A stretch of 42,871 bases of DNA from an uncultured Anaerolineae bacterium (GCA_938028725.1 CALIMH010000017.1:1-42871), one strand, 5' to 3'; counted from the stretch's first letter, positions 7,592 to 16,700 are shown. Numbers and translations are program-made. The notes: generated by a model from the sequence alone, not told the origin.

Positions 7592-8929
7592 TCACTGTGT
7601 TGTGGCAAAGCCGTTGCTTAGCGCGGCAAAGTAGGGCGTAAGCCTGCGCTGGGCTAACTCCGGCAGCAGAGCGAGGCAGGCTTCCCCTATCAACTGAGCG
7701 TGATGGGCGAGCCAACGAGGTGGGCTGACACATGGCGGGTAGGTCTCGCTACGCAGCTCGAGCGCGTGTTCCAGCACCGAAGGCTCTTCAAAAATCAGCG
7801 CCGATTCGATGAGGTCGAGCAAATCCGCAACCACACTAGCAATGCAGGTGTAATCTATGCTCTCGTCCACCGTGGCTGCAGCAGTGCGCAGCACCATTGC
7901 CGTCAGCTCTGCGCGATACTGGCGCAGCAGGTTCAATGTTTCCTGGGCGTCGAGAGAAGGTAACATGACGGCGGGCAGAAGTGGCTGCGTGCGCGGGTCA
8001 ACCATCCACTGGGCGATTTGGCGGGTAGCCCTGCGCGCGTCATCGTCCAAGCGATGGGCGGGCACGTGTGCGACAAGGATGGGAAGGGTGTTGAAAATGC
8101 GGCCGCCAAAAGCAACCGTCAACTGCTCTTGGCCAGGCTGAGTGCGGATGTGGCGAACTGTCTCTAGCAAGCTGGCGGCGGTGGGGAGGGTGCTGGCTGA
8201 GAGCAGCACCACGTCGGGGTGGATTTTGTCCAGTGCTTCGTTCAGTCGGGCGAGCGCGAGGCTTTGCCCAAGGTAGATGACATGAAAGCCCCAGCGGCGC
8301 AAGAAGAGCGCCAGCGTCAGCAGGCCCATTTCATGCAACTCCCCTGGCGCGCACGCTGCCACAATGCGACCAGGCCAATGAGGCATGGGGGCGCTAGCCA
8401 TGAGCGCGAGCAACCGACGCCGAAACACGTTGGTGATGAAGTGCTCCACGGATACGCTTACCTCACCAGCCTGCCACATTTCGCCGATGGTGGTGAGCGT
8501 CGGATAGATGAGTTGTGTGCATACATCCTCCACCGGGAATAGCGCAAATGCTTCCGATAACGTCTGCTCGATGCGCAGCTCGTCAAAGTCCATGGCGGCA
8601 GCAATGAGTTCATCGTGTAAGCGCTGCCAAGATGCAGGCAGGCGCGCCTGTGAGTCTGCATCGGCCGTGGCGTGACCGTTGGCAGCTTCCAGGCTGCGCA
8701 GCAGCGCTACTGCCTTGCTGATAGTGAGGCCGTTTTGGAGTTGTGCCTTCAGCCAGCGAAGGATGGCGACATCGCGCATCGAGTAGAGGCGATAGCCGCT
8801 GGCGCTGCGCGAAGGGTTGGGGATGCCATAGCGGCGCTCCCAGGCGCGCAGGGTGGCAGGGTCTATATCTGCTTGGAGCGAAACTGCCTTCACGTTGAAG
8901 ACGGGTTCGGCACTGTAATGCTCGAACAT
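7592..8929 (-). CDS. carH: MerR-family transcription regulator with cobalamin-binding domain (CarH/LitR-like photoreceptor)
   Basis: Proteins of this class bind adenosylcobalamin in the dark, tetramerise and repress their targets. Light cleaves the cofactor and releases the DNA. The MerR helix-turn-helix spans about residues 10-75 (NVKAVSLQADIDPATLRAWE, then SGYRLYS). A B12 cap helix bundle carries W152-x9-E162-H163. The Rossmann B12 domain carries E197-L-H199-E-M-G202, which is the ExHxxG form typical of CarH/LitR. In Thermus CarH the residue after the Trp is His132; here it is Gln153. The protein has 445 residues against about 300 for CarH, owing to a helical C-terminal extension from about residue 310. 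The position next to the puf operon suggests light control of pigment or photosystem genes; this is an inference. Confidence 0.9.
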   Translation of the reverse strand: MFEHYSAEPVFNVKAVSLQADIDPATLRAWERRYGIPNPSRSASGYRLYSMRDVAILRWLKAQLQNGLTISKAVALLRSLEAANGHATADADSQARLPASWQRLHDELIAAAMDFDELRIEQTLSEAFALFPVEDVCTQLIYPTLTTIGEMWQAGEVSVSVEHFITNVFRRRLLALMASAPMPHWPGRIVAACAPGELHEMGLLTLALFLRRWGFHVIYLGQSLALARLNEALDKIHPDVVLLSASTLPTAASLLETVRHIRTQPGQEQLTVAFGGRIFNTLPILVAHVPAHRLDDDARRATRQIAQWMVDPRTQPLLPAVMLPSLDAQETLNLLRQYRAELTAMVLRTAAATVDESIDYTCIASVVADLLDLIESALIFEEPSVLEHALELRSETYPPCVSPPRWLAHHAQLIGEACLALLPELAQRRLTPYFAALSNGFATTQ

Positions 8930-8943
8930 AGAAGTGTTCTTTG

Positions 8944-8965
8944 AGTATAAGACCTGTCAAGTCTT
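8944..8965 (-). promoter_or_regulatory. Possible carH promoter -10 with overlapping inverted repeat
   Basis: On the minus strand TATACT (8944-8949) lies 14 nt before the carH ATG. An inverted repeat, AAGAC (8949-8953) and GTCTT (8961-8965), touches it. No -35 hexamer sits at a normal distance; a TTGACA is present but only 5 nt away from the -10. The repeat could be an operator for autoregulation. Evidence is weak. Confidence 0.35.
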
Positions 8966-8984
8966 CTCGTCCGTGGAGTGAACC

Positions 8985-9019
8985 AAATAAAAAGCCGCTG
9001 CTGGACGTCCGGCAGCGGC
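8985..9019 (-). terminator. Intrinsic terminator at the end of the puf operon
   Basis: On the minus strand GCCGCTGC pairs with GCAGCGGC (arms within 8994-9019), and the inner GGAC/GTCC extends the stem. TTTTTATTT follows at 8985-8993. It lies just after the small membrane gene and before carH, so carH is probably a separate transcription unit. Confidence 0.85.
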
Positions 9020-9045
9020 TTGAGCAGGGTGGAAGGTTGCAGCGA

Positions 9046-9204
9046 TCACGTGGCCTGTCGATCGCGCTTTTCGCTGGAATGCTCAGGCAGGTAGCTCTGT
9101 TGCACAGCGTCCCGGTCGGTGAAGAGGAACAAAACAAAGAGCCCTGCCGACCCAAAGAGCAGCAGCGCGATGCAGAGTAGTGATTCAGTTCCTGGAATTA
9201 ACAT
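9046..9204 (-). CDS. Small single-span membrane protein at the end of the puf operon
   Basis: This is an open frame of 52 codons plus TGA. The ATG at 9204 has a good Shine-Dalgarno (AGAGGTGAG) 4-5 nt upstream. A short polar start (MLIPGTES) is followed by one hydrophobic helix (about residues 9-28, LLCIALLLFGSAGLFVLFLF) and a charged tail (TDRDAVQQ to KRDRQAT). It lies between the PucC-like gene and the operon terminator, so it should be co-expressed with the reaction-centre genes. I recognise no family. Small single-helix subunits are known in Roseiflexus-type RC-LH1 complexes and in purple bacteria (PufX, protein-U types), so a structural or assembly role is a reasonable hypothesis. Confidence 0.75.
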   Translation of the reverse strand: MLIPGTESLLCIALLLFGSAGLFVLFLFTDRDAVQQSYLPEHSSEKRDRQAT

Positions 9205-9260
9205 GTCTCACCTCTTTTGGGTACACCAGCGGCTTGTGGCCACTGGGCAACGAAGCTGAC

Positions 9261-10586
9261 TCATGTGCCAGGGATCTCGGTTAGCCCTGCAAAGGCCGAG
9301 GTTGGTCGTGCCCGCCTGATGAATGCTCTGCGTGGGATGAGGGCCAATGCAGCCAGTGTCAAGGCTATCAAGACCATCTCAACTGTGTATACAGTGGTGT
9401 ATCCTTGCACCAGATTCCCAGTGGTGCGGGTGACGATGTCCCGCAGGTTGCTGCCGGCTAGCGCGCCAAGTCCAGCTGCTGCTGTCTGCACCAGCCCCCA
9501 CATGCCCACATACAGGCCAGCCGTCTTCACCTCTGCCAGGTTCACGATCACGGCCAAGGTGGAGATCAGGAACAGGCCGGAAGCAACCCCGACCACTGAG
9601 GCGCCGAGCGCGAAAAGGATCACGGATTGCGCGTTGCTCGAGTAGATGATCAGCCCAAAGCCAGCCAGCCCAACCAAGCAGGCGGCGCTCGTCGCTAGGA
9701 GGGGAGAGCTGAGCTGAGGGATCAACCGCCAGGCTATGGTCATGGCGATCAACATGCCGAAGCCCCAGGCCGCCGTCAGCCGGGCCGTCTCGCTCACGCT
9801 CATGCCCAGCACCTGCCCCCCGTACGGCTCCAACAGCACATCCTGCGCGGTTAGCCCCAGCGTGCCCACGAAAAGGACCAAAAAGAAGAAGCGCATGCGC
9901 GGCTCGGATAGCACATCCCAGATTTTGCTGGAGAAGTCGTCGCTATCTGGCTCAAGCTCGACGGGCCGGTCCTGCTTCCAGATCGCAGCAACAGCGAGGA
10001 CAAAGAAAACCACCGAGCTGCCTTGCATCACCTGGATTAGCTTGATTGGATGGAAGTCCTCCAGCAGCCAACTGATGACGAAGGCGCTGATGATCTGGCC
10101 GGCGATCAGAGTGAACCACAGGAAAGCCACTGCGCGGCTGCGGTCCTGTTTGGGCGTCAAGTCGGTGACAAGCGCCAAATAGCCGGTCTGGCCAATGTGT
10201 GAGCCAAGCGCGTACATCAAGAAGATGAACGTGCACACGCCAAAGGCGACAGAGAACGGCACCTCGCTGTTGAGTTGCGAGGATTTGCTGAGCAACAGCA
10301 GCGAGAACGGCGCTGCGGAGAGCGCGCAGAAGATGAACATCGTGCCAAACCAGGCGTATGGCAGTCGCCGATAGCCGTAGCTGCGCTTCTCGCGGTCAGA
10401 CCAAAAGCCCATCAGTGCGCGCACAGGAGCGACGAACAACCCCAGGCTCAGCAGCCAACCCACCACTCCGGCTGGGATACCCTCCTCTGCGATCAGCACG
10501 CGATTGAGGGCGCCGTTGAACACCACAACGCTGAAGCCTAGGCCAAGCTGAAAGAGACTCAATCGAAGCAAACGCGCGTTGATCAT
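9261..10586 (-). CDS. PucC/LhaA-family MFS protein (light-harvesting complex assembly or BChl handling)
   Basis: The PucC family is an MFS branch required for assembly of LH1/LH2 antennas and possibly for bacteriochlorophyll delivery. The 441-residue protein has twelve likely membrane helices and the family signature near the N-terminus: GALNRVLIAEEGIPAG, then FVAPVRALMGFWSD and YRRLPYAWFGTMF. The gene follows pufC at a distance of 71 bp that contains a stable hairpin, and precedes the 52-residue membrane gene. The start ATG has an AAAGG element upstream. Whether it acts as LhaA, PucC or Bch2 cannot be told from sequence, so no symbol is given. Confidence 0.88.
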   Translation of the reverse strand: MINARLLRLSLFQLGLGFSVVVFNGALNRVLIAEEGIPAGVVGWLLSLGLFVAPVRALMGFWSDREKRSYGYRRLPYAWFGTMFIFCALSAAPFSLLLLSKSSQLNSEVPFSVAFGVCTFIFLMYALGSHIGQTGYLALVTDLTPKQDRSRAVAFLWFTLIAGQIISAFVISWLLEDFHPIKLIQVMQGSSVVFFVLAVAAIWKQDRPVELEPDSDDFSSKIWDVLSEPRMRFFFLVLFVGTLGLTAQDVLLEPYGGQVLGMSVSETARLTAAWGFGMLIAMTIAWRLIPQLSSPLLATSAACLVGLAGFGLIIYSSNAQSVILFALGASVVGVASGLFLISTLAVIVNLAEVKTAGLYVGMWGLVQTAAAGLGALAGSNLRDIVTRTTGNLVQGYTTVYTVEMVLIALTLAALALIPRRAFIRRARPTSAFAGLTEIPGT

Positions 10587-10609
10587 GACGAGTTGCCTTT
10601 CAAGCGAAA

Positions 10610-10644
10610 GCAGGAGATGGCGTCACAAAGCCGCCATCTCCTGC
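10610..10644 (-). promoter_or_regulatory. Intercistronic hairpin between pufC and the PucC-like gene
   Basis: A perfect 13-bp inverted repeat, GCAGGAGATGGCG (10610-10622) and CGCCATCTCCTGC (10632-10644), has a 9-nt loop. On the minus strand it is followed by TTTCGCTT, a poor U-tract. It is best read as a partial terminator or an mRNA 3'-end protector that lowers expression of the downstream genes relative to pufLMC. Confidence 0.7.
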
Positions 10645-10657
10645 GGCCGCGTCTTGC

Positions 10658-11869
10658 TTACTGATTAGGCAAGATCGGCTTGAGTAATGGTAGGTCCACC
10701 AGTGGCTTGATGTCCGAGACCACGCCGGGCACAAAAGGCTCGTTGAAGGAATACGCGCCCGGCGGCACCACGTAGCCGCGATGGCACATGTAGCAGTTCG
10801 GCTGCGCGTAGTAGTTCTGCAACTGGTTCGGGTTTTCCACGCTCGGCATCTGCGGGAACCAGTTGATCGCGATGTCCTGCATCATCGCCTGCATGTGGCG
10901 CGCTTGCGTCTTTGGCCACTTGAAGGTTCCATCTGCGGTGACGTAGCTCTTGAAGTAGCCGCCGTAGTGGCAAAAGTCACAGCCGACGCCCAGCGCAGTG
11001 TTCTGGTGGTACATCGCGTACTGGTTGCGGTAGGTGGCATTCAAGCCTGCCGGCGTGTCCTTGTTCGCCGTGACCTGGTAGAAGTTGATGTTGCCGTCAG
11101 CGTCCTGCCGGGCGGCGAGATACTGGTCGTCAACCACCTCATAGCTGGAGGGGGTGACCCCGTTCAGCGTGATGCCCACGTTGCGCATGTCGTAGGGCGT
11201 GGGGTTGCCGCCTCCCGCGATGCCAAACAGCTCAGGGTTGCTCGCCTTCAGGCTTGTGTTCCAGAATTTGGCTTGGCCATTGTGGCAGGTGGCGCACTTG
11301 ATGTGGTAGAGCGGCTGGCCCTCCGGGCGTGGGATGGTGTTCACCCACTTCTTCTGCAGCTCGAACTGCATGATCAGCATCGCCTTGGCCACGGTCTTCT
11401 GCGGCTTCTCGTAGGCTGCGAAGTTTTGCAGGTTGTGGCAGTACTCGCAGCTTTGGCCCACACCGGGGGTGAAGTAGGCCGCCATGTAGGTGAAGACGTT
11501 GGCTGTCTCGTTGTATTTCTCGCCCAGGTATTTGTTGAGCACCTGAACGTTCACCGTCTTCGGGTTCTTGGCCACCCATTCGCTGTAGGCCTGCAATGCC
11601 TCAGCCGAGGGCTGAGCCGGCTGCTTGCCCTGGCGGGCGAGGTACTTCACAAAGTCCACCTGCTGCACGCCGGCGTAGTTGTAGGCGAAGTCTGCGCGGA
11701 GGCCGAACTCGTTGCGTACGTCAGTCAGCGCAAGCGAGATGGCGATCACCGCGCCGAGCGCCATGATCGTGCCTGCGACCAGGCCCACCAACTCGCCGCG
11801 CAAGATCGAACGCTGGAGCTCGTCATACTTCGCGACTGCTCCAGGTGGTGCTCCCTCATGAACTGACAT
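10658..11869 (-). CDS. pufC: Photosynthetic reaction centre tetraheme cytochrome c subunit
   Basis: This subunit re-reduces the photo-oxidised special pair from the periplasmic side. Four CxxCH haem sites are visible: C141-H145, C192-H196, C297-H301 and C359-H363. A membrane helix near residues 26-48 (LVGLVAGTIMALGAVIAISLAL) replaces the lipobox found in many purple bacteria. This agrees with the membrane-anchored cytochrome of filamentous anoxygenic phototrophs. At 403 residues it is slightly longer than average. The ATG follows AAGGAGG, and the gene lies 16 nt after pufM. Confidence 0.96.
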   Translation of the reverse strand: MSVHEGAPPGAVAKYDELQRSILRGELVGLVAGTIMALGAVIAISLALTDVRNEFGLRADFAYNYAGVQQVDFVKYLARQGKQPAQPSAEALQAYSEWVAKNPKTVNVQVLNKYLGEKYNETANVFTYMAAYFTPGVGQSCEYCHNLQNFAAYEKPQKTVAKAMLIMQFELQKKWVNTIPRPEGQPLYHIKCATCHNGQAKFWNTSLKASNPELFGIAGGGNPTPYDMRNVGITLNGVTPSSYEVVDDQYLAARQDADGNINFYQVTANKDTPAGLNATYRNQYAMYHQNTALGVGCDFCHYGGYFKSYVTADGTFKWPKTQARHMQAMMQDIAINWFPQMPSVENPNQLQNYYAQPNCYMCHRGYVVPPGAYSFNEPFVPGVVSDIKPLVDLPLLKPILPNQ

Positions 11870-11885
11870 AGGTGAACCCTCCTTG

Positions 11886-12782
11886 TCATGGGACTGGCGG
11901 GCAGGACGCCTGGATGCCCGGCGTGATGCCTGCGCGGCAGCCCCACAGATACCAGTTTGGCTCGAACGGCCCGCTAGTCAACACGCCAATTGCGCCGGCC
12001 ACGGCGGTCAGGGTGGCGAAGCCCAACGCCCAAACATGGATCGAGTGCGCCGTGGCGTTGAAGCCCATCACCCAGCGCCACAGCAACTGGGCGCGGTGGG
12101 TGCCCTCGTCGCTGCTCTCGATCTCGTCAACTTCGCGGTGGGAGTTGTAGGCTAGCGTTGCTAGGATGGTGGCTCCGTGCATCGCCAGCAACAGCGTGCT
12201 GCCCAGTAAGCCGAAGATCGAGACCATGTGGAAGGGGTTGTAGTAGAAGTTGCCGTACTTCACGCTGAAGTGGTTGGTCCACAGCAGGATTGCAGCTAAA
12301 CCATGCCCCGGCGCCTCGTTCCACGAGTTCATCCAGATTGGGTGGATGATGTAGATGGCAGCATACAGGAACAGCGCTGCGCTGAACGCGATCGGCACCA
12401 TCGGGCGCAGCCGGTTTGCCGTGGCGCGCGTCCAGATGCGGATGGTCCAGAACACGAGTGTGAGCGTCAGGAACAGCGTCGCCAGTTGCCAGTAGCCGCC
12501 CTCGCGCAGCGGGGCGATCTGCAATCCGTATGAGGGTGGGGGTGGATAAAGCGTCAAGACCGGCAGCTCACGCAGGAAGCGGATGGGGTTCCATCCGACT
12601 TGCTCGCCCCAGCCGATCAACGTGATGAACACGCAGAGCAAGTAGGAGAAGAACGCCAACGCGCCCCACATGCCCAGGTAGATAGGGCCAATCTGCGTGT
12701 CGGCTAGGCCTTCCAGGAATTTGAGGTAACGCACGGTCTTCGTGCGTCGCTCAAAAGGCTCACGATACACTTCGGTAGCCAT
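11886..12782 (-). CDS. pufM: Photosynthetic reaction centre M subunit
   Basis: PufM carries half of the special pair and the QA site. Aligning by motif with the Rhodobacter M chain, His185 (in NPFHMVSI) matches the special-pair ligand M202. His202 (MHGATI) and His249 (HSIH) match the iron ligands, Glu217 matches the iron glutamate M234, and Trp235 matches QA Trp M252. Ile165 stands where the accessory BChl ligand His M182 should be, and Leu193 where Tyr M210 should be, as in Chloroflexus-type centres. Five membrane helices are apparent in 298 residues. The gene starts 11 nt after the end of pufL, and the pufL stop TAA is part of the pufM Shine-Dalgarno TAAGGAGG. Confidence 0.96.
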   Translation of the reverse strand: MATEVYREPFERRTKTVRYLKFLEGLADTQIGPIYLGMWGALAFFSYLLCVFITLIGWGEQVGWNPIRFLRELPVLTLYPPPPSYGLQIAPLREGGYWQLATLFLTLTLVFWTIRIWTRATANRLRPMVPIAFSAALFLYAAIYIIHPIWMNSWNEAPGHGLAAILLWTNHFSVKYGNFYYNPFHMVSIFGLLGSTLLLAMHGATILATLAYNSHREVDEIESSDEGTHRAQLLWRWVMGFNATAHSIHVWALGFATLTAVAGAIGVLTSGPFEPNWYLWGCRAGITPGIQASCPPVP

Positions 12783-12793
12783 TGCTGTCCTCC

Positions 12794-13657
12794 TTAGTTA
12801 AAGCCAAAGCCGCTCCAGAACGGGGCCTTGTTCCAGAAATCCCAGAAGGCGTTCCAATCCTGGACGACTGTGCCGGATAGGACGAAGCACAGGTTGCTCA
12901 TCAGCACGCACATCACCGCCGTCCACATCGCCAACCGATGGATGCCGACCTCGCCGATGGAATAGCCGAGGAAGTCCCAGTAGAACTGGTTGATATTTTC
13001 CTCAGTCACCCCTTCGCGCTTCAGGCCGGAGGCGCTGAGGATGGTGGCGCCGTGCAGCGAGAGCACGAATGCGCTCCCGAACAGCAGGGTGATGCCGATG
13101 GCATGAAACGGGTTGAAGAAGAAGTTGTAGTAGCGATAGCCGAAAGCCGACAGCCAGTCCAGGTGTGCCATCACACCGAGCGGAAAACCTTCCGACCAAT
13201 GGCCAAGCAACACCGGCCGCACGATCTGGATGGTCAGCCATGAGGAGAAGACGGCGCCGAACGCGATCGGCACTTGGTAGCCGATCTTCAGCAGGCGGGA
13301 AATGTCCACCTGGCGCATCATCCACGCGAAGAAGGTGATCGTCGCGCAGAACACGATGAACAGCCACCAAAAGCCCTTGCCGTCCTCGAACGTGATCGCC
13401 AGCCCAACCTCGGGTGGAGGGGGCTGCACCTGACCGCGGATGAAGTTCAACAACGGGTTGGTCTTGTCCACAGCCTCCGCGAAGAGCACCCGCCAGAACC
13501 ACGCTGCTGAGCCCAGCGTGCCAAAGATGAGCGCGACCAGCCCCCAAAAACCTAGGTAGAAGCGGCCGATCCAAATTTTGAGCACGCCAAGCCCCAGCGC
13601 ATACACCGGCGGGACTGCCATCGCCTCTTGGCGGTATTTCGCCTCAAACGACAACAT
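12794..13657 (-). CDS. pufL: Photosynthetic reaction centre L subunit
   Basis: PufL carries the active electron-transfer branch and the QB site. I chose ATG 13657 because AAGGAG ends 7 nt before it; a GTG at 13663 is too close to that element. In the 287-residue product, His165 (AHLDW) matches accessory BChl ligand L153, His185 (NPFHAIGI) the special-pair ligand L173, and His202 and His240 the iron ligands L190 and L230. Ser233 (GYSIG) matches QB Ser L223. The acidic QB residues Glu L212 and Asp L213 align with Ile222 and Asn223. The gene is separate from pufM, unlike the fused pufLM reported for Roseiflexus. Confidence 0.96.
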   Translation of the reverse strand: MLSFEAKYRQEAMAVPPVYALGLGVLKIWIGRFYLGFWGLVALIFGTLGSAAWFWRVLFAEAVDKTNPLLNFIRGQVQPPPPEVGLAITFEDGKGFWWLFIVFCATITFFAWMMRQVDISRLLKIGYQVPIAFGAVFSSWLTIQIVRPVLLGHWSEGFPLGVMAHLDWLSAFGYRYYNFFFNPFHAIGITLLFGSAFVLSLHGATILSASGLKREGVTEENINQFYWDFLGYSIGEVGIHRLAMWTAVMCVLMSNLCFVLSGTVVQDWNAFWDFWNKAPFWSGFGFN

Positions 13658-13838
13658 ACGCACGCTCCTTACTCATTTGTGAACGCGAGCGCCTTCATCC
13701 TGTCCGATAAGGGGGTGGCTGGTGCAGCTTGCTGAGGCGACAACAAATGAAAACTACAAATGATGACTCCACGCTTCAGTATGCCACCGCTCCCACTGCC
13801 CTCACGTGCCGGATGAAGGTTGCCCACTTCACACCGAT

Positions 13839-13914
13839 AAAAAACCGGCGAAACACACAACCTTTGGCCGCTCATCTGCTTTCAGTTGCCATCCGGTCGC
13901 GCATCTCGCCGGTT
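13839..13914 (-). terminator. Intercistronic hairpin with U-tract between pufA and pufL (partial terminator)
   Basis: On the minus strand AACCGGCGA (13906-13914) can pair with TCGCCGGTT (13843-13851) across a 54-nt interior. Six T follow directly (13839-13844, overlapping the arm). It lies 19 nt after the pufA stop. Purple bacteria use hairpins in the same place to make more antenna mRNA than reaction-centre mRNA. Here the U-tract suggests premature termination as the means. The interior may fold further. Confidence 0.65.
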
Positions 13915-13932
13915 GAATAAAGACTTATCGCT

Positions 13933-14061
13933 TCACTTCAGCCAGAACGTGTTCCAGCTTGAGCTGTAGATCACGAAGTGAATCAGCAGCGATGTCAAGA
14001 CCATTGAGACGACGTAGATGCCCAGCGCGGTCTTGAAGTCTATGAACTTCGGTTCTCTCAT
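13933..14061 (-). CDS. pufA: Light-harvesting LH1 alpha polypeptide
   Basis: This is a 42-residue single-helix antenna peptide. The order is a short polar N-terminus (MREPKFIDFKTA), a hydrophobic helix with the BChl-binding His28 (LLIHFVIY), and Trp36 and Trp40 after it (SSWNTFWLK), the usual LH alpha aromatic positions that hydrogen-bond the pigment. The ATG follows a near-perfect Shine-Dalgarno (AAGGAGGTGAG). It lies 53 nt after pufB, in the order pufB-pufA. It is too short for most automatic gene callers. Confidence 0.93.
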   Translation of the reverse strand: MREPKFIDFKTALGIYVVSMVLTSLLIHFVIYSSSWNTFWLK

Positions 14062-14114
14062 GAGTGCTCACCTCCTTGACTAAAGTAACAGTTAGAGCTT
14101 GCTGCGATCTGCTT

Positions 14115-14273
14115 TCAGCGCGCGGGTATCCACGGCTTGTAAGCAGCGACGATGGCATGGATGATGCCGGCCAGGATGAAGAACATCCACGAGCCTACCA
14201 CCACCAACTGGTGCTGCAACCACTCCTCGTTGGTGAATAGCGGCCGCCATCGCTCTGGAACCTTATCGTTCAT
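14115..14273 (-). CDS. pufB: Light-harvesting LH1 beta polypeptide
   Basis: This is a 52-residue antenna peptide and the first gene of the puf operon. The polar N-terminal part contains the LH beta pattern FTNEEWLQHQ, with His21. A hydrophobic helix (LVVVGSWMFFILAGII) leads to the BChl-binding His39. The C-terminus AAYKPWIPAR carries the conserved Trp. The ATG is preceded by AAAGGAGGTGA. With PufA it would form the LH1 ring subunit around the reaction centre. Confidence 0.94.
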   Translation of the reverse strand: MNDKVPERWRPLFTNEEWLQHQLVVVGSWMFFILAGIIHAIVAAYKPWIPAR

Positions 14274-14314
14274 CGTTTGGTCACCTCCTTTCTGCTGATG
14301 TAGATGAATTCGCT

Positions 14315-14373
14315 GCCTTCACAGTGTGCGCAACTGATTTGGCAGCTTACACGCAGATGAGCGTTCACTGTGT
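14315..14373 (-). repeat. Pair of 13-bp direct repeats in the puf leader
   Basis: On the minus strand ACACAGTGAACGC (14361-14373) and ACACTGTGAAGGC (14315-14327) agree at 11 of 13 positions and start 46 bp apart. The first touches the -10 of the puf promoter; the second lies in the untranslated leader. They could be operator half-sites for a regulator such as the nearby B12 repressor. No binding can be shown from sequence alone. Confidence 0.45.
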
Positions 14374-14401
14374 ATTGTATGCAATTTGGGGCAGACGTCA
14401 A
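14374..14401 (-). promoter_or_regulatory. Sigma70-like promoter of the puf operon
   Basis: The minus strand reads TTGACG (14396-14401), a 16-nt spacer, then TACAAT (14374-14379). Transcription would start near 14367, giving a leader of about 90-95 nt before pufB. It lies directly after the pyrophosphatase stop at 14431, so read-through from that gene is also possible. Confidence 0.7.
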
Positions 14402-14430
14402 CTCTCCAACTGGCGAGTTTCACTCGTGCT

Positions 14431-16506
<2,076 letters not shown>

Positions 16507-16688
16507 GGTTGTCTCTCCTTGCACTGAAGCGTCGTGAAAGTTGGGTTTCTCAGATGCTTCTGATTGTAAAGCTTTGCAACAGCGAATTGTGCGGCGCCGC
16601 AATACAAAACCTGAGGCTCAATCCTGAACATCGGTAGTTCCAAAGCTGAAGCTAGGAGGATAAGCGCTTCAGATGGGGGGCCACTGAC

Positions 16689-16694
16689 TACAAT
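16689..16694 (+). promoter_or_regulatory. -10 element close to the mfd start codon
   Basis: TACAAT at 16689-16694 lies only 6 nt before the GTG at 16701. No clear -35 is visible. If used, the mfd mRNA would begin at or next to its start codon (leaderless). Confidence 0.4.
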
Positions 16695-16700
16695 GGTCGT

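Noticed and set aside
8955..8960. A consensus TTGACA on the minus strand upstream of carH.
   Set aside because: It lies only 5 nt from the TATACT -10, too close for a normal sigma70 promoter. It may be part of the inverted repeat instead.
10781..11866. A 361-codon plus-strand frame opposite pufC.
   Set aside because: It lies fully antisense to a gene with four intact haem motifs. It is long only because of codon bias in the true gene.
13669..13875. A 68-codon minus-strand frame between pufA and pufL.
   Set aside because: It runs through the pufA-pufL hairpin and U-tract, has no clear ribosome site and no recognisable product. Its last codons (MKALAFTNE) overlap the pufL ribosome site, so a tiny leader peptide is possible but unsupported.
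14410..14430. A small hairpin (CGAGT/ACTCG) just after the hppA stop as a terminator.
   Set aside because: The stem is only 5 bp with a 3-nt loop and no U-tract, so it is too weak to call.
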